Assembly: GCF_027744825.2 (NCBI RefSeq)
Contig: NC_071351.1
Coordinates: 17,869,001-17,933,000 of the forward strand
Length of the DNA stretch: 64,000 nt
DNA from: Synchiropus splendidus
Taxonomy: Eukaryota; Chordata; Actinopteri; Syngnathiformes; Callionymidae
Reading direction: 5' to 3'
Shown piece by piece: positions 10,145-24,900 of the stretch (position 1 is its first letter; every line of letters starts with the position of its first letter). The position numbers and the translations under genes were made by a program. A model generated the notes under the pieces. It did not search any database and was not told the origin of the DNA. It worked only from the letters and a program-made list of their open reading frames with translations.

Positions 10145-13100
10145 AAAACGCGTTTTCAGCCTGAGATAAGGTCGATTCTGGAACGCCAAACATAAAAATG
10201 TTGATAACTTTGGAAAAACACCTCAGAGAGCTTAGATTTGATGTGCAACTACTAGAAAGACCCTTTCTGCTATAGTGGGAGGTCAAAATTTCATGTTCTG
10301 AAGCTTCCCTGGAAAGTTATGGGACAATGCAGAAAACGCGTTTTCAGCCTGAGATAAGGTGGGTTCCGAAACGCCAAACGTAAAAATGTTGATCTCTTTG
10401 GAACAACACTTCAGACAGCTTAGAATTGATGTGCAAGTACTAGAAAGACCCTTTCTGCTATCGTGGGAGGTGAACATTTCATGTTCTGAAGCTTCCCTGA
10501 GAAGTTATGGCACAATGCAGAAAATGCGTTTTCAGCCTGAGATAAGGTCGATTCCGGAACGCCAAACATAAAAATGTTGATAACTTTGGAAAAACACTTC
10601 AAACAGCTTAGATTTGATGTGCAACTACTAGAAGGACCCTTTCTGCTATAGTGGGAGGTTAAATTTTCATGTTCTGAAGCTTCCCTGCAAAGATATGGCA
10701 CAATGCAGAAAACGCGTTTTCAGCCTGAGATAAGGTGGGTTCCGGAACGCCAAACATAAAAATGTTGATAACTTTTAAAAAACACTTCAGACAGCTTAAA
10801 TTTGATGTGCAACTACTAGAAAGACCCTTTCTGCTATAGTGGGAGGTGAACATTTCATGTTCTGAAGCTTCCCTGCAAAGTTATGGCACAATGCGTAAAA
10901 TGCGTTTTCAGCCTGAGATAAGGTTGATTCCGGAACGCCATACATAACAACGTTGATAACTTTGGAAAAACACATCAGACAGCTTAGATTTGATGTGCAA
11001 CTACTAGAAAGACCCTTCCTGCTATAGTGGTAGGCTAAAATTTCATGTTCAGAAGCTTCCATGCAAAGTTATGGCACAATGCAGACAACGCGTTTTCAGC
11101 CTGAGATAAGGTCGATTCTGGAACGCCAAACATAAAAATGTTGATAACTTTGGAAAAACACCTCAAACAGCTTAGATTTGATGTGCAACTACTAGAAAGA
11201 CCCTTTCTGCTATCGTGGGAGGTGAACAGTTCATGTTCTGAAGCTTCCCTGAGAAGTTATGGCACAATGCAGAAAATGCGTTTTCAGCCTGAGATAAGGT
11301 TGATTCCGGAACGCCAAACATAAAAATGTTGATAACTTTGGAAAAACACTTCAAACAGCTTAGATTTGATGTGCAACTACTGGAAGAACCCTTTCTGCTA
11401 TAGTGGGAGGTTAAAATTTCATGTTCTGAAGCTTCCCTGCAAAGATATGGCACAATGCAGAAAACGCGTTTTCAGCCTGAGATAAGGTGGGTTCCGGAAC
11501 GCCAAATGTAAAAATGTTGATAACTTTTAAAAAACACTTCAGACAGCTTAGATTTGATGTGCAACTACTAGAAAGACCCTTTCTTCTATAGTGGGAGGTG
11601 AACATTTCATGTTCTGAAGCTTCCCTGAGAAGTTATGGCACAATGCAGAAAACGCGTTTTCAGGCTGAGATAAGGTGGATTCCGGAACGCCAAGCGTAAA
11701 AATGTTGATTACTTTGGAACAACACTTCAGTCAGCTTAGATTTGATGTGCAACTACTAGAAAGATCCTTTCTGCTTTAGTGGGAGGTGAAAATTTCATTT
11801 TCTCAAGCTTCGCTGCAAAGTTATGGCACAATGCGTAAAACGCGTTTTCAGCCTGAGATAAGGTCGATTCTGGAACGCCAAACATAAAAATGTTGATAAC
11901 TTTGGAAAAACACCTCAGACAGCTTAGATTTGATGTGCTACTACTAGAAAGACCCTTTCTGCTATAGTGGGAGGTCAAAATTTCATGTTCTGAAGCTTCC
12001 CTGGAAAGTTATGGGACAATGCAGAAAACGCGTTTTCAGCCTGAGATAAGGTGGGTTCCGAAACGCCAAACGAAAAAATGTTGATCACTTTGGAACAACA
12101 CTTCAGACAGCTTAGAATTGATGTGCAAGTACTAGAAAGACCCTTTCTGTTACAGTGGGAGGTGAAAATTTCATGTTCTGAAGCTTCCCTGCAAAGATAT
12201 GGCACAATGCAGAAAACGCGTTTTCAGCCTGAGATAAGGTGGGTTCCGGAACGCCAAACATAAAAATGTTGATAACTTTTAAAAAACACTTCAGACAGCT
12301 TAAATTTGATGTGCAACTACTAGAGAGACCCTTTCTGCTATAGTGGGAGGTGAACATTTCATGTTCTGAAGCTTCCCTGCAAAGTTATGGCACAATGCGT
12401 AAAATGAGTTTTCAGCCTGAGATAAGGTTGATTCCGGAACGCCATACATAACAACGTTGATAACTTTGGAAAAACACATCAGACAGCTTAGATTTGATGT
12501 GCAACTACTAGAAAGACCCTTCCTGCTATAGTGGTAGGTTAAAATTTCATGTTCAGAAGCTTCCATGCAAAGTTATGGCACAATGCAGACAACGCGTTTT
12601 CAGCCTGAGATAAGGTCGATTCTGGAACGCCAAACATAAAAATGTTGATAACTTTGGAAAAACACCTCAAACAGCTTAGATTTGATGTGCAACTACTAGA
12701 AAGACCCTTTCTGCTATCGTGGGAGGTGAACAGTTCATGTTCTGAAGCTTCCCTGAGAAGTTATGGCACAATGCAGAAAATGCGTTTTCAGCCTGAGATA
12801 AGGTTGATTCCGGAACGCCAAACATAAAAATGTTGATAACTTTGGAAAAACACTTCAAACAGCTTAGATTTGATGTGCAACTACTGGAAGAACCCTTTCT
12901 GCTATAGTGGGAGGTTAAAATTTCATGTTCTGAAGCTTCCCTGCAAAGATATGGCACAATGCAGAAAACGCGTTTTCAGCCTGAGATAAGGTGGGTTCCG
13001 GAACGCCAAATGTAAAAATGTTGATAACTTTTAAAAAACACTTCAGACAGCTTAGATTTGATGTGCAACTACTAGAAAGACCCTTTCTTCTATAGTGGGA

Positions 13101-15219
13101 GGTGAACATTTCATGTTCTGAAGCTTCCCTGAGAAGTTATGGCACAATGCAGAAAACGCGTTTTCAGCCTGAGATAAGGTGGGTTCCGGAACGCCAAGCG
13201 TAAAAATGTTGATAACTTTGGAACAACACTTCAGTCAGCTTAGATTTGATGTGCAACTACTAGAAAGATCCTTTCTGCTTTAGTCGGAGGTGAAAATTTC
13301 ATTTTCTCAAGCTTCACTGCAAAGTTATGGCACAATGCTTAAAACGCGTTTTCAGCCTGAGATAAGGTCGATTCTGGAACGCCAAATATAAAAATGTTGA
13401 TAACTTTGGAAAAACACCTCAGACAGCTTAGATTTGATGTGCAACTACTAGAAAGACCCTTTCTGCTATAGTGGGAGGTCAAAATTTCATGTTCTGAAGC
13501 TTCCCTGGAAAGTTATGGGACAATGCAGAAAACGCGTTTTCAGCCTGAGATAAGGTGGGTTCCGAAACGCCAAACGAAAAAATGTTGATCACTTTGGAAC
13601 AACACCTCAGACGGCTTAGAATTGATGTGCAAGTACTAGAAAGACCCTTTCTGTTACAGTGGGAGGTGAAAATTTCATGTTCTGAAGCTTCCCTGCAAAG
13701 TTATGGCACAATGCGTAAAACGTGTTTTCAGCCTGAGATAAGGTCGATTCTGGAACGCCAAACATAAAAATGTTGATAACTTTGGAAAAACACTTCAGAC
13801 AGCTTAGATTTGATGTGCAACTACTAGAAAGACCCTTTCTGCTATAGTGGGAGGTCGAAATTTCATGTTCTGAAGCTTCCCTGGAAAGTCATGGGACAAT
13901 GCAGAAAACGATTTTTCATCCTGAGATAAGGTCGATTCCGGAACACCAAACATAAAAATGTTGATAACTTTCGAAAAACACTTCGGACAGCTTAGATCTG
14001 ATGTGCAACTACTAGAAAGACCCTTTCTGCTATCGTGGGAGGTGAACATTTCATGTTCTGAAGCTTCCCTGAGAAGTTATGGCACAATGCAGAAAATGCG
14101 TTTTCAGCCTGAGATAAGGTTGATTCCGGATCGCCAAACATAAAAATGTTGATAACTTTGGAAAAACACTTCAAACAGCTTAGATTTGATGTGCAACTAC
14201 TAGAAAGACCCTTTCTGCTATAGTGGGAGGTGAACATTTCATGTTCTGAAGCTTCCGTGCAAAGTCATGGAACAATGCAGAAAACGATTTTTCATCCTGA
14301 GATAAGGTCGATTCCGGAACACCAAACAAAAAATGTTGATAACTTTCGAAAAACACTTCGGACAGCTTAGATCTGATGTGCAACTACTAGAAAGACCCTT
14401 TCTGCTATCGTGGGAGGTGAACATTTCATGTTCTGAAGCTTCCCTGAGAAGTTATGGCACAATGCAGAAAATGCGTTTTCAGCCTGAGATAAGGTTGATT
14501 CCGGATCGCCAAACATAAAAATGTTGATAACTTTGGAAAAACACTTCAAACAGCTTAGATTTGATGTGCAACTACTAGAAAGACCCTTTCTGCTATAGTG
14601 GGAGGTGAACATTTCATGTTCTGAAGCTTCCCTGCAAAGTTATGGGACAATGCAGAAAACGTGTTTTCAGCCTGAGATAAGGTCGATTCCGGAACGCCAA
14701 ACATAAAAATGTTGATAACTTTCGAAAAACACTTCGGACAGCTTAGATCTGATGTGCAACTACTGGAAAGACCCTTTCTGCTATAGTGGGAGGTGAACAT
14801 TTCATGTTCTGAATCTTCCCTGCAAAGTTATGGCACAATGCAGACAACGCGTTTTCAGCCTGAGATAAGATCGATTCTGGAACGCCAAACATAAAAATGT
14901 TGATAACTTTCGAAAAACTCTTCAGACAGCTCAGATTTGATGTGCAACTACTAGAAAAACCCTTTCTGCTATAGTGGGAGGTGAAATTTTCATTTTCTGA
15001 AGCTTCCCTGCAAAGTTATGGCACAAAGCGTAAAAAGCGTTTTCAGCCTGTGATGTGGTCGATTCCGGAACGCCAAACATAAAAATGTTGATAACTTTTG
15101 AAAAACACTTCAGACAGGTTAGATTTGATGTGCAACTACTAGAAGGACCCTTTCTGCTGTAGTTGGAGGTTAAAATTTCATTTTCTGAAGCTTCCCTGCA
15201 AAGATATGGCACAATGCAG
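10145..15219. repeat. Higher-order repeat A, copy 2 (5,075 bp)
   Basis: Second copy of the 27-monomer block, nearly identical to 5070-10144. Identity stops near 15220, where the following sequence instead matches material 1,879 bp upstream (around 13,340). Confidence 0.9.
10665..13672. repeat. Inner 8-monomer (1,504-bp) tandem repeat within A copy 2
   Basis: Counterpart of 5590-8597 at +5,075: about 10665-12168 and 12169-13672. Confidence 0.85.
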
Positions 15220-16750
15220 AAAACGCGTTTTCAGCCTGAGATAAGGTCGATTCTGGAACGCCAAACATAAAAATGTTGATAACTTTGGAAAAACACCTCA
15301 GACAGCTTAGATTTGATGTGCAACTACTAGAAAGACCCTTTCTGCTATAGTGGGAGGTCAAAATTTCATGTTCTGAAGCTTCCCTGGAAAGTTATGGGAC
15401 AATGCAGAAAACGCGTTTTCAGCCTGAGATAAGGTGGGTTCCGAAACGCCAAACGAAAAAATGTTGATCACTTTGGAACAACACTTCAGACGGCTTAGAA
15501 TTGATGTGCAAGTACTAGAAAGACCCTTTCTGTTACAGTGGGAGGTGAAAATTTCATGTTCTGAAGCTTCCCTGCAAAGTTATGGCACAATGCGTAAAAC
15601 GTGTTTTCAGCCTGAGATAAGGTCGATTCTGGAACGCCAAACATAAAAATGTTGATAACTTTGGAAAAACACTTCAGACAGCTTAGATTTGATGTGCAAC
15701 TACTAGAAAGACCCTTTCTGCTATAGTGGGAGGTCGAAATTTCATGTTCTGAAGCTTCCCTGGAAAGTCATGGGACAATGCAGAAAATGCGTTTTCAGCC
15801 TGAGATAAGGTTGATTCCGGATCGCCAAACATAAAAATGTTGATAACTTTGGAAAAACACTTCAAACAGCTTAGATTTGATGTGCAACTACTAGAAAGAC
15901 CCTTTCTGCTATAGTGGGAGGTGAACATTTCATGTTCTGAAGCTTCCCTGCAAAGTCATGGAACAATGCAGAAAACGATTTTTCATCCTGAGATAAGGTC
16001 GATTCCGGAACACCAAACATAAAAATGTTGATAACTTTCGAAAAACACTTCGGACAGCTTAGATCTGATGTGCAACTACTAGAAAGACCCTTTCTGCTAT
16101 CGTGGGAGGTGAACATTTCATGTTCTGAAGCTTCCCTGAGAAGTTATGGCACAATGCAGAAAATGCGTTTTCAGCCTGAGATAAGGTTGATTCCGGATCG
16201 CCAAACATAAAAATGTTGATAACTTTGGAAAAACACTTCAAACAGCTTAGATTTGATGTGCAACTACTAGAAAGACCCTTTCTGCTATAGTGGGAGGTGA
16301 ACATTTCATGTTCTGAAGCTTCCCTGCAAAGTTATGGCACAATGCAGACAACGCGTTTTCAGCCTGAGATAAGATCGATTCTGGAACGCCAAACATAAAA
16401 ATGTTGATAACTTTCGAAAAACTCTTCAGACAGCTCAGATTTGATGTGCAACTACTAGAAAAACCCTTTCTGCTATAGTGGGAGGTGAAATTTTCATTTT
16501 CTGAAGCTTCCCTGCAAAGTTATGGCACAAAGCGTAAAAAGCGTTTTCAGCCTGTGATGAGGTCGATTCCGGAACGCCAAACATAAAAATGTTGATAACT
16601 TTTGAAAAACACTTCAGACAGGTTAGATTTGATGTGCAACTACTAGAAGGACCCTTTCTGCTGTAGTTGGAGGTTAAAATTTCATTTTCTGAAGCTTCCC
16701 TGCAAAGATATGGCACAATGCAGAAAACGCGTTTTCAGCCTGAGATAAGG
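15220..16750. repeat. Mosaic block built from pieces of repeat A
   Basis: Successive parts match repeat A at different offsets. Sequence near 15434 matches 13555 (1,879 back), near 16025 matches 13958 (2,067 back) and near 16435 matches 14931 (1,504 back). This is the pattern left by repeated unequal exchange or gene conversion at the edge of a recently amplified block. Confidence 0.75.
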
Positions 16751-19700
16751 TTGATTCCGGAACGCCATACACAACAACGTTGATAACTTTGGAAAAACAC
16801 ATCAGACAGCTTAGATTTGATGTGCAACTACTAGAAAGACCCTTTCTGCTATAGTGGTAGGTTAAAATTTCATGTTAGGAAGCTTCCATGCAAAGTTATG
16901 GCACAATGCATACAACGCGTTTTCAGCCTGAGATAAGGTCGATTCTGGAACGCCAAACATAAAAATGTTGATAACTTTCGAAAAGCACTTCAGACAGCTT
17001 AGATTTGATGTGCAACTACTAGAAAGACCCTTTCTGCTATAGTGGGAGGTGAACATTTCATGTTCTGAAGCTTCCCTGGAAAGTTATGGGACAATGCAGA
17101 AAACGTGTTTTCAGCCTGAGATAAGGTCGATTCCGGAACGCCAAACATAAAAATGTTGATAACTTTCGAAATACACTTCGGACAGCTTAGATCTGATGTG
17201 CAACTACTGGAAAGACCCTTTCTGCTAGAGTGGGAGGTGAACATTTCATGTTGTGAAGCTTCCCTGCAAAGTTATGGCACAATGCAGATAACGCGTTTTC
17301 AGACTGAGATAAGTGGGTTCCGGAACGCCAAACATAAAAATATTCATAACTTTGGAAAAACACTTCAGACAGATTCGATTTGATGTGCAACTACTAGAAA
17401 GACCCTTTCTGCTATAGTGGGAGGTGAAAATTTCATTTCCTGAAGCTTCCCTGCAAAGTTATGGCACCAAGCGTAAAAAGCATTTTCAGCCTGAGATAAG
17501 GTCGATTCCGGAACGCCAAACATAAAAATGTTGATAACTTTCGAAAAACACTTCAGACAGCTTAGATTTGATGTGCAACTACTAGAAAGACCCTTTCTGC
17601 TATAGTGGGACGTGAAAATTTCATGTTCTGAAGCTTCCCAGCAAAGTTATGGCACAATGCCGAAAACGCGTTTTCAGCCTGAGATAAGGTGGGTTCCGGA
17701 ACTCCAAACATAAAATTGTTGATAACTTTGGAAAAACCCTTCAGACAGCTTAGATTTGATGTGCAACAACTAGAAAGACCCTTTCTGCTATAGTGGGAGG
17801 TCGAAATTTCATGTTCTGAAGCTTCCCTGAGAAGTTATGGGACAATGCATAAAATGATTTTTCAGCCTGAGACAAGGTGGGTTCCGAAACGCCAAACATA
17901 AAAATGTTGATAAATTTCGAAAAACACTTCGGACAGCTTAGATCTGAAGTGCAACTACTAGAAAGACCCTTTCTGCTATAGTGGGATGTGAACATTTCAT
18001 GTTCCGAAGCTTGCCTGAGAAGTTATGGCACAATGCGTAAAACGCGTTTTCAGCCTGAGATAAGGTCGATTCCGGAACGGCAAACATGAAAATGTTGATA
18101 ACTTTGGAAAAACACTTCAGACAGCTTAGATTTGATGTGCAACTACTAGAAAGACCCTTTCTGCTACAGTGGGAGGTGAACATTTCATTTTCTGAAGCTT
18201 CCCTCCAAAGTTATGGCAAAATGCGTAAAACGCGTTTTCAGCCTGAGATAAGGTCGATTCCGGAACGCCAAACATAAAAATGTTGATAACTTTGGAAAAA
18301 CACTTCAGACAGCTTAGATTTGATGTGCAACTACTAGAAAGACCCTTTCTGCTATAGTGGGAGGTGAACATTTCATGTTCTGAAGCTTCCCTGAGAAGTT
18401 ATGGCACAATGCAGAAAACGCGTTTTCAGCCTGAGATATGGTGGGTTCCGAAATGCCAAACGTAAAAATGTTGGTCACTTTGGAACAACACTTCAGACAG
18501 CTAAGATTTGATGTGCAACTACTAGAAAGACCCTTTCTGCTATAGAGGGAGATGAAAATTTCATGTTCTAAAGGTTCCCTGCAAAGTTATGGCACAATGC
18601 GTATAACGCGTTTACAGCCTGAGATAAGGTTGATTCCGGAACGCCATACATAAAAATGTTGATAACTTTGGAAAAACACATCAGACAGCTTAGATTTGAT
18701 GTGCAACTACTAGAAAGACCCTTTCTGCTATAGTGGGAGGTTAAAATTTCATGTTCGGAAGCTTCCATGCAAAGTTATGGCACAATGCAGACAACGCGTT
18801 TTCAGCCTGAGATAAGGTCGATTCTGGAACAGCAAACATTAAAATGTAGATACCTTTCGAAAAACACTTCAGACTGCTTAGATTTGATGTGCAACTACTA
18901 GAAAGACCCATCCTGCTATAGTGGGAGGTGAACATTTCATGTTCCGAAACTTCCCTGCAAAGTTATGGCACAATGCAGAAAACGCGTTTTCAGCTTGAGA
19001 TAAGGTGGGTTCCGGAACGCCTAACATAAAAATGTTGATAACTTTCAAAAAACACTTCAGACAGCTTAGATTTGATGTGCAACTACTAGAAAGACCCTTT
19101 CTGCTATAGTGGGAGGTGAAAATTTCATGTTCTAAAGGTTCCCTGCAAAGTTATGGCACAATGCGTAAAACGCGTTTTCAGCCTGAGATAAGGTCGATTC
19201 CGGAACGCCAAACATAAAAATGTTGATAACTTTCGAAAAACACTTCAGACAGCTTAGATTTGATGTGCAACTACTAGAAATACCCTTTCGGCTATAGTGG
19301 GACGTGAAAATTTCTTGTTCTTAAGCTTCCCTGCAAAGTTATGGCACAATGCAGAAAACACGTTTTCAGCTTGAGATAAGGTGGGTTCCGGAACGCCAAA
19401 CATAAAAATATTGATAACTTTGGAAAAACACTTCAGACAGCTTGGATTTGATGTGCAACTACTACAAAGACCCTTTCTGCTATAGTGGGAGGTGAAACTT
19501 TCATGTTCTGAAGCTTTCCTTCAAAGTTATGGCACAATGCAGAAAACGCGTTTTCAGCCTGAGACAAGGTGGGTTCCGAAATGCCAAACGTAAAAATGTT
19601 GATAACTTTGGAAAAACACATCAGACAGCTTAGATTTGATGTGCAACTACTAGAAATACCCTTTCTGCTATAGTGGGAGGTGAAATTTCATTTTCTGAAG

Positions 19701-21800
19701 CTTCCCTCCAAAGTTATGGCAAAATGCGTAAAACGCGTTTTCAGCCTCAGATAAGGTCGATTCTGGAACGCCAACCATAAAAATGTTGATAACTTTGGAA
19801 AAACTCTTCAGACAGCTTAGATTTGATGTGCAACTACTAGAAAGACTCTTTCTGCTATAGTGGGAGGTGAAAATTTCATGTTCTGAAGGTTCCCTGCCAA
19901 GGTATGGCACAATTCCGAAAACGAGTTTTCAGTCTGAGATAAGGTCGATTCCGGAACGCCAAACATAAAAATGTTGATAATTTTGGAAAAACACTTCAGA
20001 CAGCTTAGATTTGATGTGCAACTACTAGAAAGACCTTTTCTACCATTGTGGGAGGTGAAAATTTCATGTTCTGAAGCTTCCCTGCAAAGTTATGCCACAA
20101 TGGAGAAAACGCGTTTTCAGCCTGAGATAAGGGGGGTTCCGGAACGCCAAAGATAAAAATGTTAATAACTTTGGAAAAACACTTCAGACAGCTTAGATTT
20201 GATGTGCAACTACAAGACAGACCCTTTCTGCTATAGTGGGAGGTGAAAATTTCATGTTCTGAAGCTTCCCTGCAAAGTTATGACACAATGGAGAAAACGC
20301 GTTTTGTGCCAGAGATAAGGTGGATTCCGGAACGCCAAACATAAAAATGTTGATAACTTTGGAAAAGCACTTCAGACAGCTTAGATTTGATGTGCAACTA
20401 CAAGACAGACCCTTTCTGCTATAGTGGGAGGTGAAAATTTCATGTTCAGAAGCTTCCCTCCAAAGTTATGGCACAATGCGTAAAACGTGTTTTCAGCCTG
20501 AGATAAGGTCGATTCCGGAACGCCAAACATAAAAATGTTGTTATATTTGGAAAGCCACTTAAGACAGCTTAGATTCCATGACCCTTTCTGCGATAGTGGG
20601 AGGTGAAAATTTCATGTTCTGAAGCTTTATGCAAAGTAATGGCACAATGCGTAAAACACGTTTTCAGCCTGATATAAGGTGGGTTCCCGAAGGCCAAAAA
20701 TAAAAATGTTCAAATCTTTGGAAAAACACTGCAGACAGCTTAGATTTCATGAGAAACTACTAGAAAGACGCTTTCTGCTATAGTGGGAGGTGAAAATTTC
20801 ATGTTCTGAAGCTTCCCTGCAAAGTTATGGCACAATGCAGAAAACGCGTTTTCAGATTGAGATAAGGTGGGTTCCGGAACGCCAAACATAAAAATGTTGA
20901 TAACTTTCGAAAAACACTTCAGACAGCTTAGATTTGAAGTGTAACTACTAGAAAGACCCTTACTGCTATAGTGGGAGGTGAAAATTTCATGTTCTGAAGC
21001 TTTATGCAACGTTATGGTACAATGCGTGAAACGCGTTTTTAGCCTGAGATAAGGTGGGTTCCCGAAGGCCAAACATAAAAATGTTGATAACTTTTGAAAA
21101 ACACTTCAGACAGGTTAGATTTGATGTGCAACTACTAGAAGGACCCTTTCTGCTGTAGTTGGAGGTTAAAATTTCATTTTCTGAAGCTTCCATGCAAAGT
21201 TATGGCACAATGCAGAAAACGCATCTTCAGCCTGATATAAGGTGGGTTCCAGAACGTCAAACATAAAAATGTTGATAAGTTTGGAAAAACACTTCAGACA
21301 GCTTAGATTTGATGTGCAACTACTAGAAAGACCCTTTCTACTATAGCGGCAGGTGAAAATTTCATGTTCTGAGGCTTCCCTGCAAAGTTATGGCGCAATG
21401 CAAAAAACACGTTTTCAGACTGAGATAAGGTCGATTCCGGAACGCCAAACGTAAAAATGTTGATAACTTTGTAAAAACACTTCAGACAGCTTAGATTTGA
21501 TGTGCAACTACAAGAGAGACCCTTTCTGCAATAGTGGGAGGTTAAAATTTTATATTCTGAAGCTTCCCTGCAAAGTTATGGCACAATGCAGAAAACGCGT
21601 TTTCGGCTGAGATAAGGTCGATTCCGGAACGCCAAACATTAAAATGTTGATAACTTTCGAAAAACACTTCAGACAGCTTAGATTTGAAGTGTAACTACTA
21701 GAAAAACCCTTTCTGCTATAGTGGGAGGTGAAAATTTCATGTTCTGAAGCTTCCCTGCAAAGTTATGGCACAATGCAGAAAACGCATCTTCAGCCTGATA
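16751..21800. repeat. More diverged satellite monomers
   Basis: Monomers keep the 188-bp frame but differ more from each other, and no long exact higher-order copy was seen. Several units show larger indels, notably the short unit near 20540-20590 that lost the GATGTGCAACTACTAGAAAG segment. Confidence 0.75.
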
Positions 21801-24800
21801 TAAGGTGGGTTCCAGAACGCTAAACATAAAAATGTTGATGACTTTGGAAAAAACACTTCAGACAGCTTAGATATGATGTGCAACTAGGAGAAAGACCATT
21901 TCTGCTATAGTGGGTGGTGAAAATTCGATGTTCTGAAGCTTCCCTGCAAAGTTATGGCACAATGCGTAAAACGCGTTTTCAGCCTGACATAAGGTCGATT
22001 CCGGAACGCCAAACATAAAAAAGGTGATAACTTTTGAAATACATTTCAGACAGCTTAGATTTGATGTGCAACTACTAGAAAGACCCTTTCTGCTATTGTG
22101 GGAGGTGAAATTTTCATATTCTGATGCTTCCCTGCAAAGTGATTTCACAATGCAGAAAACACATTTTCAGCCTGAGATAAGGTGGGTTCCAGAACGCTAA
22201 ACTTAAAAATGTTGATGACTTTGGCAAAAACACTTCAGACAGCTTAGTTTTGCAATAGATGTGCAACTAGGAGAAAGACCCTTTCTGCGATAGTGGGTGG
22301 TGAAAATTCGATGTTCTGAAGCTTCCCTGCAAAGTTATGGCACAATGCGTGCAAAGCGTTTTAAGCCTGAGATAAGGTCGATTCCGGAACGCCAAACATA
22401 AAAATGTTGATAACTTTGGAAAAACACGTCAGACAGCTTAGATTTGATGTGCAACTACTAGAAAGACCCTTTCTGCTATAGTGGGAGGTGAAAATTTCAT
22501 GTTCTGAGGCTTCCCTGCAAAGTTATGGCACAATCCACAAAAGCCGTTTTCAGACAGAGATAAGGTGGGTTCCAGAACGCCAAACATAGAAATGTTGATA
22601 ACATTGGAAAAACACTTCAGACAGCTTAGTTTTGATGTGCAACTACAAGACAGACTCTTTCTGCAATATTGGTAGGTGAAAATTTCATATTCTGATACTT
22701 CCATGCAAAGTTATGGCACAATGCAGAAAACGCATCTTCAGCCTGATATAAGGTGGGTTCCAGAACGTCAAACATAAAAATGTTGATAACTTTGGAAAAA
22801 CACTTCAGACAGCTTAGATTTGATGTGCAACTACTAGAAAGACCCTTTCTACTATAGCGGCAGGTGAAAATTCGATGTTCTGAAGCTTCCCTGCAAAGTT
22901 ATGGCACAATGCGTAAAACGCGTTTTCAGCCTGACATAAGGTCGATTCCGGAACGCCAAACATAAAAAAGGTGATAACTTTTGAAATACATTTCAGACAG
23001 CTTAGATTTGATGTGCAACTACTAGAAAGACCCTTTCTGCTATTGTGGGAGGTGAAATTTTCATATTCTGATGCTTCCCTGCAAAGTTATGGCACAAAGC
23101 AGAAAACGCGTTTTCAGGCTGTGATAAGGTTGATTCCGGAACGCCAAACATAAAAATGTTGATAACTTTCGAAAAACACTTCAGACAGCTTAAATTTGAA
23201 GTGCAACAACTAGAAAGACCCTTTCTGCTATAGTGGGAGGTCAAAATTTCATGTTCTGAAGCTTCCCTGCAAAGTGATTTCACAATGCAGAAAACGCATT
23301 TTCAGCCTGAGATAAGGTGGGTTCCAGAACGCTAAACTTAAAAATGTTGATGACTTTGGAAAAAACACTTCAGACAGCTTAGTTTTGATGTGCAACTAGG
23401 AGAAAGACCCTTTCTGCGATAGTGGGTGGTGAAAATTCGATATTCTGAAGCTTCCCTGCAAAGTTATGGCACAATGCGTGAAAAGCGTTTTCAGCCTGAG
23501 ATAAGGTGGGTTGCGGAACGCCAAACATAAAAATGTTGATAACTTTCGAAAAACACTTCAGACAGCTTAGATTTGAAGTGCAACAACTAGAAAGACCCTT
23601 TCTGCTATAGTGGGAGGTGAAAATTTCATGTTCTGAAGCTTCCCTGCAAAGTGATTTCACAATGCAGAAAACGCATTTTCAGCCTGAGATAAGGTGGGTT
23701 CCAGAACGCTAAACTTAAAAATGTTGATGACTTTGGAAAAAACACTTCAGAAAGCTTAGTTTTGCAATAGATGTGCAACTAGGAGAAAGACCCTTTCTGC
23801 GATAGTGGGTGGTGAAAATTCGATGTTCTGAAGCTTCCCTGCAAAGTTATGGCACAATGCGTGAAAAGCGTTTTCAGCCTGAGATAAGGTCGATTCCGGA
23901 ACGCCAAACATAAAAATGTTGATAACTTTGGAAAAACACTTCAGACAGCTTAGATTTGATGTGCAACTACTAGAAAGACCCTTTCTGCTATAGTGGGAGG
24001 TGAAAATTTCATGTTCTGAGGCTTCCCTGCAAAGTTATGGCACAATCCACAAAAGCCGTTTTCAGACTGAGATAAGGTGGGTTCCAGAACGCCAAACATA
24101 AAAATGTTGATAACATTGGAAAAACACTTCAGACAGCTAAGTTTTGATGTGCAACTACAAGACAGACTCTTTCTGCAATATTGGTAGGTGAAAATTTCAT
24201 ATTCTGATGCTTCCATGCAAAGTTATGGCACAAAGCAGAAAACGCGTTTTCAGGCTGAGATAAGGTTGATTCCGGAACGTCAAACATAAAAATGTTGATA
24301 ACTTTGGAAAAACACTTCAGACAGCTTAGATTTGAAGTGTAACTACTAGAAAGACCATTTCTGCTATAGTGGGAGGTGAAAATTCCATGTTCTGAAGCTT
24401 CCCTGCAAAGTTATGGCACAATGCAGAAAACGCATCTTCAGCCTGATATAAGGTGGGTTCCAGAACGCTAAACATAAAAATGTTGATGACTTTGGAAAAA
24501 ACACTTCAGACAGCTTAGATATGATGTGCAACTAGGAGAAAGACCATTTCTGCTATAGTGGGTGGTGAAAATTCGATGTTCTGAAGCTTCCCTGCAAAAT
24601 TATGGCACAATGCGTAAAACGCGTTTTCAGCCTGACATAAGGTCGATTCCGGAACGCCAAACATAAAAAAGGTGATAACTTTTGAAATACACTTCAGACA
24701 GCTTAGATTTGATGTGCAACTACTAGAAAGACCCTTTCTGCTATTGTGGGAGGTGAAATTTTCATATTCTGATGCTTCCCTTCAAAGTTATGGCACAAAG

Positions 24801-24900
24801 CAGAAAACGCGTTTTCAGGCTGTGATAAGGTTGATTCCGGAACGCCAAACATAAAAATGTTGATAACTTTGTAAAAACAGTTCAGACAGCATAGATTTCA
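21801..24900. repeat. Higher-order domain B (1,512-bp repeat)
   Basis: Sequence around 22190-22700 recurs at about 23702-24212, 1,512 bp apart (8 x 188 plus 8). Both copies carry the same 8-bp insertion (TTTGCAATAGATGTG) near 22250 and 23762. A second pair, about 21830-22110 and 24480-24760, shares the GATATGATGTGCAACTAGG variant. The domain is patchy rather than a clean tandem. Confidence 0.75.
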
